Assembly (NCBI GenBank): GCA_963277665.1
Contig: OY728152.1
Span: forward strand, 1,188,368,357-1,188,432,356
DNA: 64,000 nucleotides
Source of the DNA: Viscum album
Taxonomy: Eukaryota; Streptophyta; Magnoliopsida; Santalales; Viscaceae
Reading direction: 5' to 3'
Below the pieces are notes generated by a model. It searched no databases. It was not told the origin of the DNA and saw only the letters and a program-made list of their open reading frames with translations. The translations under genes were made by a program, and so were the position numbers. Position 1 is the stretch's first letter. Every line of letters begins with the position of its first letter. Of this stretch, positions 11,362 to 23,212 are shown in pieces.

Positions 11362-11631
11362 ATGGCCTCATCTAGTAGACTCGGGCCATATGAAGCCCAT
11401 CTATTAGAGCTTTGGAAGGAGGTTACATCACTAAGATATTATTTGGACCAATCCCAAGCTGAGATTCTATATGTGAAGCTTGAACAGAATCGCTTACGAG
11501 AGAAGTTCAAGCTGAAAGAAATCACCACTCTATCAATGTTGTCTGAGCCACCCCAATATTCTATCACCATAGCACATCTTAAACTAAGTTCCTATGCAGG
11601 TGTTATAACGGGCTATGTAATGAGTCCTTAG
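11362..11631 (+). CDS. LTR-borne 89-aa frame, helical and charged, unknown function
   Basis: An open frame inside U3 starts at the ATG of ATGGCCTCATCTAG and ends at TAG 11629-11631. The product has a central, probably helical stretch with heptad-like leucines (EAHLLELWKEVTSLRYYLDQ, then VKLEQNRLREKFKLKEI). It is richer in GC than the rest of the LTR. The equivalent place in the 3' LTR (18979-19248) is also exactly 270 nt with the same start and stop positions but carries two internal stops. No family was recognised. It could be a captured host-gene fragment or a chance frame; nothing shows that it is translated. Confidence 0.35.
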   Translation: MASSSRLGPYEAHLLELWKEVTSLRYYLDQSQAEILYVKLEQNRLREKFKLKEITTLSMLSEPPQYSITIAHLKLSSYAGVITGYVMSP

Positions 11632-12420
11632 TTTCTTTGTGTAATCATTTTTGTATAAATAAAATTATTATTTCTAATTATAGTAAAATTTGTGAATTTC
11701 AAATGTCTGGATAAATATAGGATGACTTTATAGAAGATTCATATTGTTGGTGAATTTTGGAAAAAGGGTATTCTAAAATATTTTTATATACATTAAATAA
11801 TTAATAATGTGAATTGATTTTTAAAAAATTGTCTTCTATATTTGTGATCAGTAAGAAATTTAGAGTATAATTAGATAAACATAATTTTTAGTGAATAGTA
11901 ATGTTTGAATAGTAATATAACCTTATGAATTGTAATGTGACCAATGTAATAGTAACCTCACTTAAGAATGTATAAATATAATTTAGGAATCTTGAATGGT
12001 AATGTGATATAATAGCATACGTAAATTACTCTTTAAGAAATTATTAGTTAAGTATTAGTATTTTATTTGGGTAAATAGTGTTTTTACTTAAAATTAAATA
12101 TATAATAAATATAAAATTATTTTCAAAAAATGGAGTTCATTTTTTAATTCAATGCATCTATATTTGGTTAGGGTGGATTTATGAGATTTTTATAAAATGT
12201 TTTTTCCCGGTGAATAGTAAAAATATAGTTTTATGTTTCGGTATGTTTAATGAAATAATTAATGATGTAATAATGATGTAATAATTCTGGTTGACTTGTG
12301 AATAGTAAGATATGTTATGAGGTTTCCCAAGTGGACAATACCATGGGCAAGCCCATGGTTTTTCAACTACTGCCTTTGAGGTGTCCCTTGGAAATTAATT
12401 AAATATTTACTCACTTTTCC

Positions 12421-12430
12421 TATAAATACC
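12421..12430 (+). promoter_or_regulatory. LTR promoter TATA box of element II (5' LTR)
   Basis: TATAAATACC occurs 1282 bp into the LTR and is conserved at 20054-20063 in the other LTR. It would place the RNA start near 12450 and make R/U5 about 1.3 kb. Confidence 0.65.
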
Positions 12431-12693
12431 TACCCATTTATTCATTAATTTCATTTCAAGTTCCTCATAAACCAATCTATGAACTTTTTTACTTCCAAAG
12501 GAGTCCTCCCAAGGTTCCATAAAGCTCCCCAATATCCCATACTTTGAGCTTTCGAAGTTACTCTTCAAGGTAAGGGAACCTTTCACCCTCCCCTTTTAAG
12601 TCTTGACTTCCTTTATGTTTTATCTTCTAGTTTTTTTATTATGTGGGGGTATATTCTTATATATCCTTATTACTACCCATTTTATGTCCAAAT

Positions 12694-12759
12694 GATTAGA
12701 GACCCTTTCTACTCTCATCAACATATTTTTTGAATTTTTATATGACACCGTTAGGCTGC
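12694..12759 (+). promoter_or_regulatory. Hairpin plus CGCCGTTAGGC motif in the LTR of element II
   Basis: GATTAGAGA and TCTCATC form an imperfect hairpin at 12694-12719, followed by GACACCGTTAGGCTGC at 12744-12759. The counterpart in the 3' LTR is at 20332-20393 (GACGCCGTTAGG). The same arrangement occurs repeatedly in element IV. Confidence 0.5.
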
Positions 12760-13788
12760 AAAATTTTCCATAAAAGAAATCACATCTTCTCTTTTCTTTC
12801 AAGTTTCCTTTTCATGGGGTATATCATTAAAAAAATCCATACCATGATCTTATTTAAATTTTATTCTTCCCCTATACTATATTATGAGTTATTTATGAGT
12901 GTGTGACCCTTGTTCCATTTTTTAATGTTTTTTAAAACCATGTTATATATCTGTTATGCTGCAGAAATTTTGTCTCAAAATCTCTCTTTTTTTTCTCTCA
13001 AGAAATTCTATTATTTTATTTATATGAATACCCAAACCTATTTAGTTTATATTTTTATTCATAAAGAAATAAAAATATATATTTTATTCTATAATTGACA
13101 TACATGGAACCCTCATTTTTTTCCATGAATTATAAATGACATAACGATCAATTTTTTAAGCACTTTTAAAACGTCACGAGTTTGAAATGAAACCCATTTA
13201 TTTTATTCTCTATGGGTTATTTATGAAATTTTTGATTAGTATCTATGTGTATAACATGAAAATAAATACATATTAATGGTTCTCCTTGATAAATATCCAA
13301 TTCATTGTGTAAATAATTTACTCTCTAGAGATGACAATTTTCACGATACCTCGGTAAATAACCCTGGTATTTTTTATGCCACCTTGGGAATGAACCTTGG
13401 TGATATGTTCTTGAATGTGTAAATTAAATGATTTATCCACATATTCAAGTTATCATTCAAGTTATTTTTATTATTATATTCTTATTCTTCCATTTCTCAT
13501 GTCTTTATGTTTTTCAACAAGTTCTTATTGACATCACAAGTAATCTTATTCCCTTGCTTTCCTTACTGTGACTTCTGCTCACCCTTTCCTTTGATGTATG
13601 TATCTAGGTTATGAGATGCAGTAATTGTACTTAGGATGAACCTATGGGTAGGCCTTATAGGTGTATTAGAGGAATTATTTTATGTTTTCATGTATGTTTT
13701 CCCGTTTTCCAAGACACTAGACTTTAAATATACTTTGTTGCTAAAATGTAATGGAAAGTTATGTAATAAAAAGGTGGGATTCCATAGT

Positions 13789-13800
13789 TGGTATCGAAGG
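13789..13800 (+). promoter_or_regulatory. Primer-binding site of element II
   Basis: TGGTATCGAAGG begins two bases after the LTR end and resembles the initiator tRNA-Met complement TGGTATCAGAGC. Confidence 0.75.
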
Positions 13801-14235
13801 ATTGTTTAGTTATTTTTAGAAATTAATATATTAAAACATTAGGAATAACCCAATATAAAATTTTTAATATAGGAAAATTTCCTGGTATTTTGGTTAAAAA
13901 TTATGTAAGTGGTTTCCAAATAAATAAATCCCTGTCTGGATATGAACAAGTGGATGCGGCTCTGACATAGATGTACCTAAGAGTGAAAACTCCGAAAAGG
14001 AGTTTTGAGCTTGACCTAGGGTTTCCTGGTACATGATAATGAGCATTTCTATACTCTTAGTTTGACACTCCCAGGGGATATGTTTGGTTAATCGTATGAT
14101 TTTAATAAATCATTATGAATGATTTATAGAGAAATGTGATTGTTTAAGCATTAAATTCTAAGACATAAAATCCTGTATAGTTAATTGATTTATAAATGAA
14201 ATAAGATTTTCACAAAGGTTTTATTCTTTCAGAAA

Positions 14236-15392
14236 ATGGTGGGAAATAAGAGGAACTATGAAAATGGTGACTACAATGGGCCATGCGCTGATGGAGCTCC
14301 GATGAGAGCAAGAATGGAAACCTTCATGAGAAAGATGAACCAACTGACTCAAGTTACGGGAAATAACTTGAATCAAGTTGAGATACCAATCACATCATGA
14401 AGGGAAAAACTTTTGGTTGAATCCCTTATGCATCAACGACCACCAAACATCAGTGGATCTACTAACCCATTGATTTATAAATAGTGGATCAGCTCTATCG
14501 AGAAGATATTTTCTGTGCGCCGCTGTTCGGAATAAGAGAAGGTTACCTCGGCTGTTTACCTCATAGAGGGATAAGTTGATCAGTGGTGGGAACTGATTAA
14601 AAACACGAGGCCAAGAGTGGAGGTTGAAGCTACGGAGTGGGAAGAGTTATGAGGGATATTCTTCAATAAGTATTTCACTCGTTCTATGAGAACAAGAATA
14701 GAGAATGAGTTTCTCGAGCTGAAGAAGAAGGAGAATGAATCTGTTGGAAGCTACGAGATAAACTTCATGAGACTTTCTGTTTACACCACAAGATTTTTTA
14801 TGGATCCTAATGGGAACGTTGAAGGATTCTTTGGTGGACTAAGAACTCATATGTGGAAGAATCTATCCAACCGAGACTGTGAAATCTATGAGGAGATCGT
14901 GTGCAGTGCGATGAAAGTCAAACTAGAGTTTGGTGAGATGTAATGGTCTCATAAATCCAATGAAAAGAAGTGATCAATGAAGCCAATATTAGGGAGGATC
15001 TTTGATTAGGGAAGATGAGGCAAGCAAGTGAAACATCCCATGTGTAATAAATGTGGAAGAAGCATTTAGGGAACTTCCTGCTCAGGAGTAGGAAGTGCTA
15101 CAAATGTGGAAGAGATGGCCATATAACACGAAATTGTTGTAGTTAGGTGAAGCCTCAAAATCCCAACACTAACGAAAATGGGAATATGGTGCAGTCCCTA
15201 CCTTATTTCGAATGCTATATGTGTGGAAAACTTTGGAACTTTTCCAATCACTATCCAAATCTGATGGATGTGGAGGGGAACCACCATGAGCCTTAACAAA
15301 GGTCCAGGGAGCAAGGTCATGATTTTTTTATCACAAAATCTGATGTTGAATCTCTGATTGATGTGGTGGAAGGTACTCTTATTGTTCTCTAA
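14236..15392 (+). pseudogene. gag of chromovirus II (retrotransposon gag domain and zinc knuckle)
   Basis: From the ATG at 14236 a single frame runs MVGNKRNYENGDYNGPC and continues with five in-frame stops to 14943. The retrotrans_gag core is clear: PPNISGSTNPLIYK, WISSIEKIF, KVTSAVYLIEG, DQWWELI, then FFNKYFTRSMRTRIENEFLE and ENESVGSYEINFMRL. At 15097-15138 lies CYKCGRDGHITRNC, a perfect CX2CX4HX4C knuckle. Gag packages the element RNA. The stops are TAG, TGA and TAA at places where Trp, Arg or Gln are expected, consistent with deamination. A polypyrimidine-AG acceptor precedes the start. Confidence 0.85.
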
Positions 15393-15980
15393 ATGCTAGA
15401 AAGTACATTGTTTGATTCTGGTTCTACGCATTCAATTATTTCCTCTATGTTTACAAAGAATTTAGAATCCTCCCCCGATTTGATAAAATTAGAGTTATTA
15501 GTCAAGACTACTGGAGGGATTATCCAAGAATTTTCAGTGTTTGGAAACTCTAGTATTTACTTTAGTGAGCAAAATATTATCACAAATATAGTAGTCATTC
15601 TCATGCAGAAATTAGACATTATACTAGGGATGAACTGGGTCTCAAATTATAATGCTAAGATAAAATGTATAATCAAGGAAATATCAGTATTATTGAATGG
15701 AAAACCTATAGTTATCTTCCAAGGAGAGATATCTCAACCAAATCTTTGTCTAGAAGAACCTCCTATATCCATCTTTATAGAGTTGATCGGTGAAGAGGAA
15801 GAAGGAAATGAGAGTATAAGGATAGAAAATGTCCCTATAGTCTATGAATACATTGACATATTTCTTGAAGAGTTACCCAGACCTCCCACAGAAAGAGAGG
15901 TAGAGTTATCCATTGAACTCATACTTGGATCTCATACGATATCAAAGACCTCATATAAAATGGAAAATGTAGAGCTGTAG
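15393..15980 (+). pseudogene. Aspartic protease and start of reverse transcriptase, element II
   Basis: A 195-codon open frame. The catalytic LFDSGSTHSII is near residues 6-16 and the second conserved block DIILGMNWVSNYNAKIKC is at about 73-90. From about residue 145 it reads VPIVYEYIDIFLEELPRPP, REVELSIELILG and SKTSYKM, the N-terminal approach to gypsy RT. The enzyme matures Gag-Pol. The frame is uninterrupted within these bounds but is a piece of a broken polyprotein: an in-frame TAG follows at the RT start. Confidence 0.8.
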
Positions 15981-16600
15981 GAATTAAAGAATCAGCACCA
16001 AGATCTTTTGGAGAAGGGGTTTATCCATCCAAGTTCGTCTCCATGGGGAGAACCTTTTCTATTTATGATGAATAAGGATGGATCAATGCAGCTATGCATT
16101 AATTATAGAGAACTAAATAGGATCACAGTGAAGCACAAATACCCTCTTCCAAGAATTGATGACTTATTTGACCAACTTCAGGGGGCTCAATTATTATCTA
16201 AGATTGATCTTTGATCTGATTATCATCAATTGAGGGTGATGAAAGATGATATTCGAAAATCTTTCTTTCAATCAAGATATGGGCATTATGAGTTTGTTGT
16301 TATGCCCTTCAGACTGAATAATGAACTTGTTATTTTTATGGATTTGATGAATATAGTCTTTAAGAACAACCTTGATAACTTTGTGGTGGTTTTTATTGAT
16401 GATATTTTGATATATTCCAATATTCATGAGGAGCATGAGGATCATATAGGGGTTATTTTTCAAAATCTGTGGAAGGAGTGGCTTTTTGTAAATTTTAGAA
16501 AATGTGAATTCCGGTTACAACAAGTTGCTTTATTGGGGAACATTGTAACCAATGAAGGAATCAAAGTTGACGCTGCAAAGAAAAAGTTTTAGAGGAGTGG
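15981..16600 (+). pseudogene. Reverse transcriptase of element II
   Basis: After the TAG the same frame resumes with [38 protein letters not shown] and [18 protein letters not shown] (first catalytic Asp). A TGA at 16213 replaces an Arg codon before SDYHQLRV. Then come RYGHYEFVVMPF, VFIDDILIYS (the FIDD active site) and KCEFRLQQVALLG. All main RT motifs A-E are visible and the YxDD-type active site is intact, but stops and a frame change after 16590 kill it. Confidence 0.85.
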
Positions 16601-17080
16601 CCTCAGCGTACACCAATAATAGAGATTAGTAGTTTCCTTGGATTAGCAAGATATTATAGGATGTTTGTGAAAAACTTTTCATGACTTTCTAATCCATTAA
16701 CCAAGTTAACTCGAAAATGGGTAATGTTCATCTGGAAAAAGGAGTGTGAGGAAAGTTTCCAAGAGCTGAAGAACAGATTTGTTACTGCACCTGTGTTAAA
16801 TCTACCCTCAACTAGAGAAGGATTTTTTATTTTTAGCGATGCATATATAAAATGGATTGGGTGCGTCCTCATGAAAAATGAAAAATTCATTGCTCAAGCA
16901 TCTCGACAGTTGAAGACTAATGAGCAGAACTATCCTACACTTGATCTGGAGTTGAGTGCCGTCGTTTTTACTCTAAAGATATGGAGGACCTATCTTTATG
17001 GGGAGAAATATGACATATACATAGACAATCAAAGTTTGAAGTATATCATCACACAAAAGGAATTGAACATGAGATAGAGG
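16601..17080 (+). pseudogene. RT thumb/connection and RNase H of element II
   Basis: It starts with a frame-shifted EISSFLGLARYYR-like block at about 16620-16665. Then come WKKECEESFQELKNRFVTAP and a FIFSDAYIKWIGCVL block carrying the RNase H Asp, then NYPTLDLELSAVVFTLKIWR with the conserved Glu, and YIDNQSLKYIITQKELNMR with a further Asp. This removes the RNA template. At least two frame breaks occur. Confidence 0.8.
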
Positions 17081-18540
17081 AGGTGGTTGAAACTTCTCAA
17101 ATACTATGATTGTTTAATTCAGTATCATCCCAGAAGGGAAAAAAAGTCACTGATGCATTAAGAAGGAAAGAACAAATTGTTCTTTCCATGATGAGGATTC
17201 AAAGAGATCTTTTGATAAATGAACTAATAATTCTAGACATGGGAATTATAAGGGAATGGACATCATCAACCCTAACCCAAATGATTTCTCAAACATAATT
17301 ACTTGAAAAGATCAAGAATGCTCAGAAAGAAGATCATTTGTTACAAAAGAAGTTTGAGGCTATGAAGGATGGGAAGTTTCCTATGTTCAATATTGTTCAA
17401 GAAGATGTACTAAAATTTCATACAAGACTACGTGCTCCATCATTTCTAGAAATAAGGAAGGAGATGATGGATGAAGCCCATAGATCTACCTTCTCTATAC
17501 ATCATGGAAGCACAAAAATGTATAGGGACGTTCGTGGTCATTATTGATGGGATAATATGAAAAGGGATATTTCTAACTACACTAAAAGGTTCCTGGTAAG
17601 TTAGCAAGTGAAGACAGAGAGAAAAATTCCTAAAGGGGTATTGACACCACTACCCATACCATCATGAAAATGGGACAATATCAAAATGGACTTTATCACT
17701 GGTCTCCTGATAACTTTCAAAGGAAAAAATGAAATATGGGTTATTGTTGACTGTCTCACCATGAATTCCCATTTTATCTCCATCCAGAAAGATTTTTATC
17801 TTGATCAACTTGCAAGTATTTATGTGAATGAAGTTGAATGGTTGCATGGAGTTCCAATTTCTATCGTATCTGATCGTGATCCAAGGCTCACATCAAAATT
17901 CTAGAGAAGTATAAAACATGATCTGAGCAATAAATTGAATTTCAGTATGGCCTATCACCTCCAAACTGATGGCCAATCTGAAAGGACTATACATACACTC
18001 AAGGACATGCTGAGAACATGCTCAATGGGATTTAAAGGTGGATGGGATCAACATCTCCCATTAGTTGAGTTATCACACAACAACAACATCCACTCAAGAA
18101 TTCAAATAGAACCCTATGAAGATCTAAAAGGGAAGTGATGTATAAATACTACTTGTTGGGATTAATCTAGTGAGAGAATGTTTCTTGGGACTGATCTTGT
18201 GTAAGAGATGATAGAAAAAGTCCATGATATCTAGTAATACATTAAGGGTGCTCAAGGTTAACCAAAAAGATATGCCAACAACAGTCTAAGGGACTTGAAT
18301 TTTGATGTTTGTGAAAAAGTCATTCTTCGAATTTCAGCTTGGAAGAGATTCATGAGGTTTGGGAAGAAAGGGAAGCTCATCCCAAGGTACATTGGCCCCT
18401 ATGAAATCCTTGATCACGTAGGAGCAGTGGCCTATCAGCATTCACTTCCTCCAAATCTAGCACAAGTTCATGATGTCTTCCATGTATCCCTATTTAGGAA
18501 GTATATATCGGGCCATTCACATGTACTAAATCTATAGGTG
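17081..18540 (+). pseudogene. Integrase of element II
   Basis: The zinc-binding region is decayed (FSIHHGSTKMYRDVRGHY, then a remnant of the CxxC part at about 17590-17615). The catalytic core follows: MDFITGLL with the first Asp, VPISIVSDRDPRLTSKF with the second Asp, and HLQTDGQSERTIHTLKDMLR with the Glu of the DDE triad. GGWDQHLPLVEL follows, then after a gap FGKKGKLIPRYIGPYEILDH and VHDVFHVSLFRKYI (18361-18517), the GPF/Y module. Frame shifts near 17300, 17905 and 18140 and several stops inactivate it. Confidence 0.85.
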
Positions 18541-18690
18541 GTAAAACTGGAACATATGGGGCAACAAGACTACCCACATTGTTAAGGTGTTATGGAGGAA
18601 CACAAAATGTGATGAAGCCATGTGGGAACCAGAGGGGTCTATAATGCATAAATACCCACACTTTTTCTCTTCTATGGGTAGAAGTTAAAA
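18541..18690 (+). pseudogene. Chromodomain at the integrase C-terminus, element II
   Basis: In the correct frame, 18569-18670 reads THIVKVLWRNTKCDEAMWEP followed by EGSIMHKYPHFF. This is the second half of a chromodomain (VKVxWxxxxxxEATWExE, then YPxLF) that targets integration to modified chromatin in chromoviruses. The first half, about 18517-18568, is frame-shifted. It identifies the lineage. Confidence 0.75.
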
Positions 18691-18704
18691 TTTCAAAGAC
18701 GAAA

Positions 18705-18723
18705 TTTCTTAAAGGTGGAATAA
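18705..18723 (+). promoter_or_regulatory. Polypurine tract of element II
   Basis: GACGAAATTTCTTAAAGGTGGAATAA leads directly into the LTR TG at 18724. The purine run AAAGGTGGAA would prime plus-strand synthesis; the tract is slightly decayed from the usual AAGGGGGG form. Confidence 0.6.
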
Positions 18724-21412
18724 TGTAACGACCCGAACTTTTGAATAATATTTATCTCCTAAATTTGTGTGTTATTTTATTTTATACTCAACAAAACTAA
18801 ATCCTTTAATTAATGAAGTGAGTATAATTAAAATGATACCTTTGGGTATCAACTATTATAAACCATTGGTCAATATGACAATTGGTCAATATGACTTTTG
18901 GAAACTAAGCTCTTAACCTTAGGATTATTGTTTATAAATACAGATGATCATGGTTAATTAATACAGAAAGACGAGTCGATGACCTTATCCAGTAAACTCC
19001 GGCTATACGAATCCCATCTGTCAGATCCTGGGAATGAGGTTACATCACTAGGCTTTGTTCTGGACCAAGCCCAATCAAAGCTTCAACATGTGAAGATTAA
19101 ACAATATCGCCTATGAGAGTAGTTCAAGCTGATAGAAATCACCACCCAGGAAATGTCGTTTGAGCCACCCCAAGATTCTATCACCATAGCACATCTTACA
19201 CTTAAGTCATTTGTAGATGTTATAAGGGGCTATTTAATGAGGCCTTAGTTACTTTTTGTAATCCTTTTTGGATAAATAAAATTTTTATTTCTTATTATTG
19301 TAAAATCTGTGAATTTTAAATGTCTGGATAAATATGGGATGAATTTATAAAAGTTACATATTATTGGTGAATTTTTGAAAACGGGTATTTTATAATATTT
19401 TTTATACATTAAATAATTAAAAATGTGAAATGATTTTCAAAAAATGGTCTTTTACAGTTTTGATCAGTAAGAAATTTAGAGTCTAATAAGATCAACTTAA
19501 TTTTTAGTGAATAGTAAAGTTTGAATAGTAATATTACCCTTATGAATAGTAATGTGACCAATGTAATAGTAACCTCACTTAAGAATTTATAAATATAATT
19601 TAGGCATCTTGAATGATACTATGATATAATAGAATAAGTAAATAACTATTTCAGAAGTTATTAGTTAAGTATTATTATTTTATTCAGGTAAATAGTGTTT
19701 TAAATTAAAAATTTAATATCTCATAATTAGAAAATTATTTTCATAAAATGGTGTTAATTTTTGAATTCAGATCATCGATATTAGGTTAGGGTTAATTTAT
19801 GATACTTTTATAAATTGTTTTGTTTTTAGGTGAATAGTAAAAATACAGTTTTAAGTTTCAGTATGTTTAATGACATCATTAATGATGTAATAATGATGTA
19901 ATAATTCTAGTCGACTTGTTAATAGTAAGATATGTTATGAGGTGTCCCAATTGTCAAATACCATGGGAAAATACCATGGGAAAGCCCATGGTTTTTCAAA
20001 TACCACCGATGAGGTGTCCCTTGGAAATTAATTAACTATTCCCTCACTTTTGCTATAAATACCAACCCATTAAATCATTAATTTCATTCCAAATTCCTCC
20101 TAAACAATGATATGGTCTTTTTACATCCCAAATAGTGTTCCTAATGTTCCCTCAAGCCTCCCAAGGTCCCAACATTCATGCTTTGGATGTTACTCTTCAA
20201 GGTAAGGGAACCTTTCACCCTCCTCTATTAAGTCCTGACTTTCTTTATGTTATGTCTTATAGTTTCCATTTTATTATTTCAGGGTATGTTCTTATATATC
20301 TTTATTACTTATCATTTTATTTCCAATTTATGATAGATCCTTTCCTCTCTCATCAATATATTTTATGAATATTTATGTGACGCCGTTAGGTTGTAGAATT
20401 TTTCATAAAAGAAATCACATCTTTTATTTTCTTTCAAGTTTCCTTTTCATGTGGTATATTATTCAGAAATCCACACCATGATATTATTTAAATTTTATTA
20501 TGTACCAATACTTAATTATTATTGGGTTTCTCTTTTCCCCTTTATTTTTAATGTTTTCTAAAACCATGTTACATATCTGTTATGCTGTAAAAATTTCGTC
20601 TCAAAATATATCTATTTTTTTCTTAAGAACTTATCCTATTTTATTTATATGAATACACAAACCTATTTTGTTTCTATGGTTATTTATAAAGAAATAAAAA
20701 TAATATATTTTATATTGTAATTTACATACATGAAACCCTCATTTCTTTTCCATGGGTTATAAATGACATAACGATCAAGTTTTTAAGCACGTTTAAAACG
20801 TCACGATTTTGAAATGAAACCCATTTATTTTATTCTATATGGGTTATTTATGAAATGTTTGATTATGATATATGTGGATAACATGAAAATAAATTCCAAA
20901 TAAGGGTGTGACCCGAGATCACTCCAATGCATTCAGAAAAGAATTTAATCTCTAGAGATGAAAATTTTCATGATACCTTGGTGAATAACCCTTGTAATTT
21001 TATGACACCTTGGGAATGAACCTTGGTGATATGTTCATGAATGTGTAAATTAAATATTGTATCTATATATTCAGGTAATGATTGATATTATTTTTATTAT
21101 GATATTCCTATTCTTCCATTGCTCAGGTCTTTATGTTTTTCAACAAGTTCTTGTTGACATCACTAGTAATCTGATTCCCTTGCTTTCCTTACTGGGCCTT
21201 CAGCTCACCATTAACTTTGAAGTATGTCTCTAGGTTATGAGATGCAGTAATTATACTTTTTATAAACCTATGGTAAATCCTTACAATTTGATTAGAAAAA
21301 TGTTTTATGTTTTCTTGTATTTTTTTCCTGATTTCCATGAAACTAGGCTTTAAAGATCCTCTGTTAGTAAAATGTAATGGAATGTTATGTAATAAAAAGG
21401 GGAGATGTCATA
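18724..21412 (+). mobile_element. 3' LTR of element II (2689 bp)
   Basis: It aligns along its whole length with 11139-13786, including the U3 frame, TATA box (20054-20063), splice donor (20201), hairpin motif and the GATATGTTC-type text near the end. It ends GTCATA before AGCTT. Confidence 0.9.
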
Positions 21413-21663
21413 AGCTTGACACCACTTTAATTTAATTTCCACTAAAAGCATCTAAAAATATATCATGGTTACCCTTTTAATATCTCTTTACCCCTATTTT
21501 TTGTCCCATATCTTTATTCAAATCCACACTATATGCTTATAGTACTACATGTTTTATTTTATATAATCTCAATGAAATTAGTCCGTACAATTGAATTCAC
21601 TCTCTTACTACATATATTATTTTAATTCATATGCACTATGAATAATATATACCCCATAATTGT
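21413..21663. other. Short spacer between elements II and III
   Basis: About 250 bp of AT-rich sequence with no feature recognised. Confidence 0.4.
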
Positions 21664-21775
21664 TATAATTTCCTAGCCTTAAACATTATATAATCGTGAG
21701 TTTTAAGTCAACAATATATTCTCTTACATTTGTGTGTTGGATCAAAATAAGATTGTAGATGCTCAATATACAAGA

Positions 21776-21788
21776 GGGGGGGGGGGGG
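21776..21788 (+). repeat. Poly-G tract (13 G) in the solo LTR
   Basis: CAAGA followed by 13 G and TGAATT; counterpart of 7839-7850. Confidence 0.9.
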
Positions 21789-22707
21789 TGAATTTTATAC
21801 TTCAAAAATTCTTTTGGAACCTTTAAAGTTAAGTTTAACAAAGTTAAACAAACATTCACAAGACCTCTTAAAGAAACCTTTTCTAATTTCTTAAAAGAAT
21901 GATTATACCTTAAAGCATATAGAATCTATAATATAATCAGAGTAACGAAATTAAAAAGTATAATAAATCTATACTTTATAACTTTAACAAAGATACTTAA
22001 ACAACAGAATTAAAACAGCTTGAAATAGGAATAAAGTAACAATGGGATTTTTTTAACCCAAAGAGAAGGGTATCCAATAACCTTGGATAAAGGTTCCTTG
22101 ATTTATACTTTCAAGAATGTCTGTCTTACCCAAACCCAGGTAATCCCTCAATCCGAAGATCGATATCTGTCTTGCTATCCCTGAAAGCCCTTGATTTAAA
22201 AGGAAATCAGAAACTCTATCTTCCAAACCTGGAAGCCCACGATCATCCCGATCAGAGTCTGCACTAAGAAAGTATGAACAAGTTGTTCATGCCTGAAATG
22301 TTTTTCACAGCATTCGCATGAAGCAATGAGAGTTTTAAGAGACTCTCTCTCCAGAAATCACTTCACAAGCTTGTACACTGTCAAGTACTTTTCTCATTCA
22401 AATGATCTTGTATTTATTAGAAAAACTTCTGAACGGTCGTCTCCATTCCAATGGTCATATTTTCCTTCTATTTCGGAGGGACCTAGACACGTGGAAAACA
22501 AACAACTGTTAGTTTGTAACATATTGTATGACATCATTTCAAGTAACAGAAATGACGTTAAGTTAAAGTTAAATGTTAGGTATAAGAAATCTTGGAATTT
22601 GATATCATTGGAATGATACATTTGGAAACTCTAACATTATCAAGAAATCATAATCTTAAGAAATCAGGAAAATGAATTCTTAGAAATAAAATTCTCAAGA
22701 AAACGGA

Positions 22708-23090
22708 ATCATAAAATCGGAGTTACAAATACACCGGATTAGGTATCATGAATATCGACATCATATATACACTGGATTCGGTATTTAAAATCATCATCAC
22801 ATATATACTAGAATTTTTATTGAAAATTAGCATCATATAAACATCGGAATCAGTATTAAAAGTCGGCATCACATATACACCGTAATCGATATTGAAAATC
22901 AGCATCACATATACACTGGAATCAGTATTGAAAATCGGCATCGCATATACACCGTAATCGGTATCATAAAAACTGAATCATACATACACCAGATTCAGAA
23001 TCATAAAAACTGAATCATATGTACACCGAATTCAGAATCATGAAAACTAAATCATATATACACCTGATTCAGAATCATAAAAACTGAATG
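22708..23090 (+). repeat. 36-bp tandem repeat array in the solo LTR
   Basis: About 10.5 units of 36 bp with the pattern ATTGAAAATCGGCATCACAT then ATACACCGGAATCAGT. Units drift gradually from an ATTGAAAATC type to an AATCATAAAAACTGAATC type. Because 36 is a multiple of three, the minus strand shows an artificial 12-residue repeated peptide at 22723-22941, which is not a gene. Confidence 0.85.
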
Positions 23091-23099
23091 AGAAATCAT

Positions 23100-23212
23100 A
23101 ATGACAGATCTGTAAGTATAACAGAATGGAAAATCGGAATGAAAGATATGTAAGTCTAACAGAATGGAAAAAACGTAATGATATATCTGTAAGTATAACA
23201 GAATGAAAATTC
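23100..23212 (+). repeat. 38-39 bp tandem repeat, three units
   Basis: Three units of AATGAxAGATxTGTAAGT followed by xTAACAGAATGGAAAA, directly after the 36-bp array in the same LTR. Confidence 0.8.

Larger units (their letters stand above)
11139..13786 (+). mobile_element. 5' LTR of element II (2648 bp)
   Basis: It starts TGTAAATACCCGAAC, matching TGTAACGACCCGAAC at 18724. It ends TCCATA just before the PBS, where the terminal CA has become TA. It contains an 89-codon frame in U3, a TATA box at 12421 and a splice-donor-like site at 12569/12570. Confidence 0.9.
12570..14232 (+). other. Putative leader intron of element II
   Basis: The donor CTTCAAG/GTAAGGGA at 12569/12570 matches the plant consensus and is preserved in the 3' LTR (20201/20202). 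The acceptor TTTTATTCTTTCAG ends at 14232, three bases before the gag ATG. The 1663-nt intron would span U5 and the PBS, leaving a leader exon of about 120 nt joined to gag. Inferred from splice-site consensus only. Confidence 0.4.
11139..21412 (+). mobile_element. Ty3/gypsy chromovirus II (Tekay/Del-like), complete but dead
   Basis: LTRs at 11139-13786 and 18724-21412 flank PBS, gag, PR, RT, RNase H, IN and a C-terminal chromodomain. The flanking pentamers AACTT (11134-11138) and AGCTT (21413-21417) differ by one base and fit an aged target-site duplication. Integrase after RT defines Ty3/gypsy. A chromodomain immediately after the integrase, together with long LTRs, points to the Tekay/Del chromovirus group. 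LTR divergence is substantial, with many substitutions and small indels, so the insertion is old. Confidence 0.9.

Noticed and set aside
22723..22941. 72-aa frame with a repeating 12-residue peptide on the minus strand
   Set aside because: It is the translation of the 36-bp tandem repeat inside a solo LTR; the period is a multiple of three, so a repeated open frame is expected by chance.
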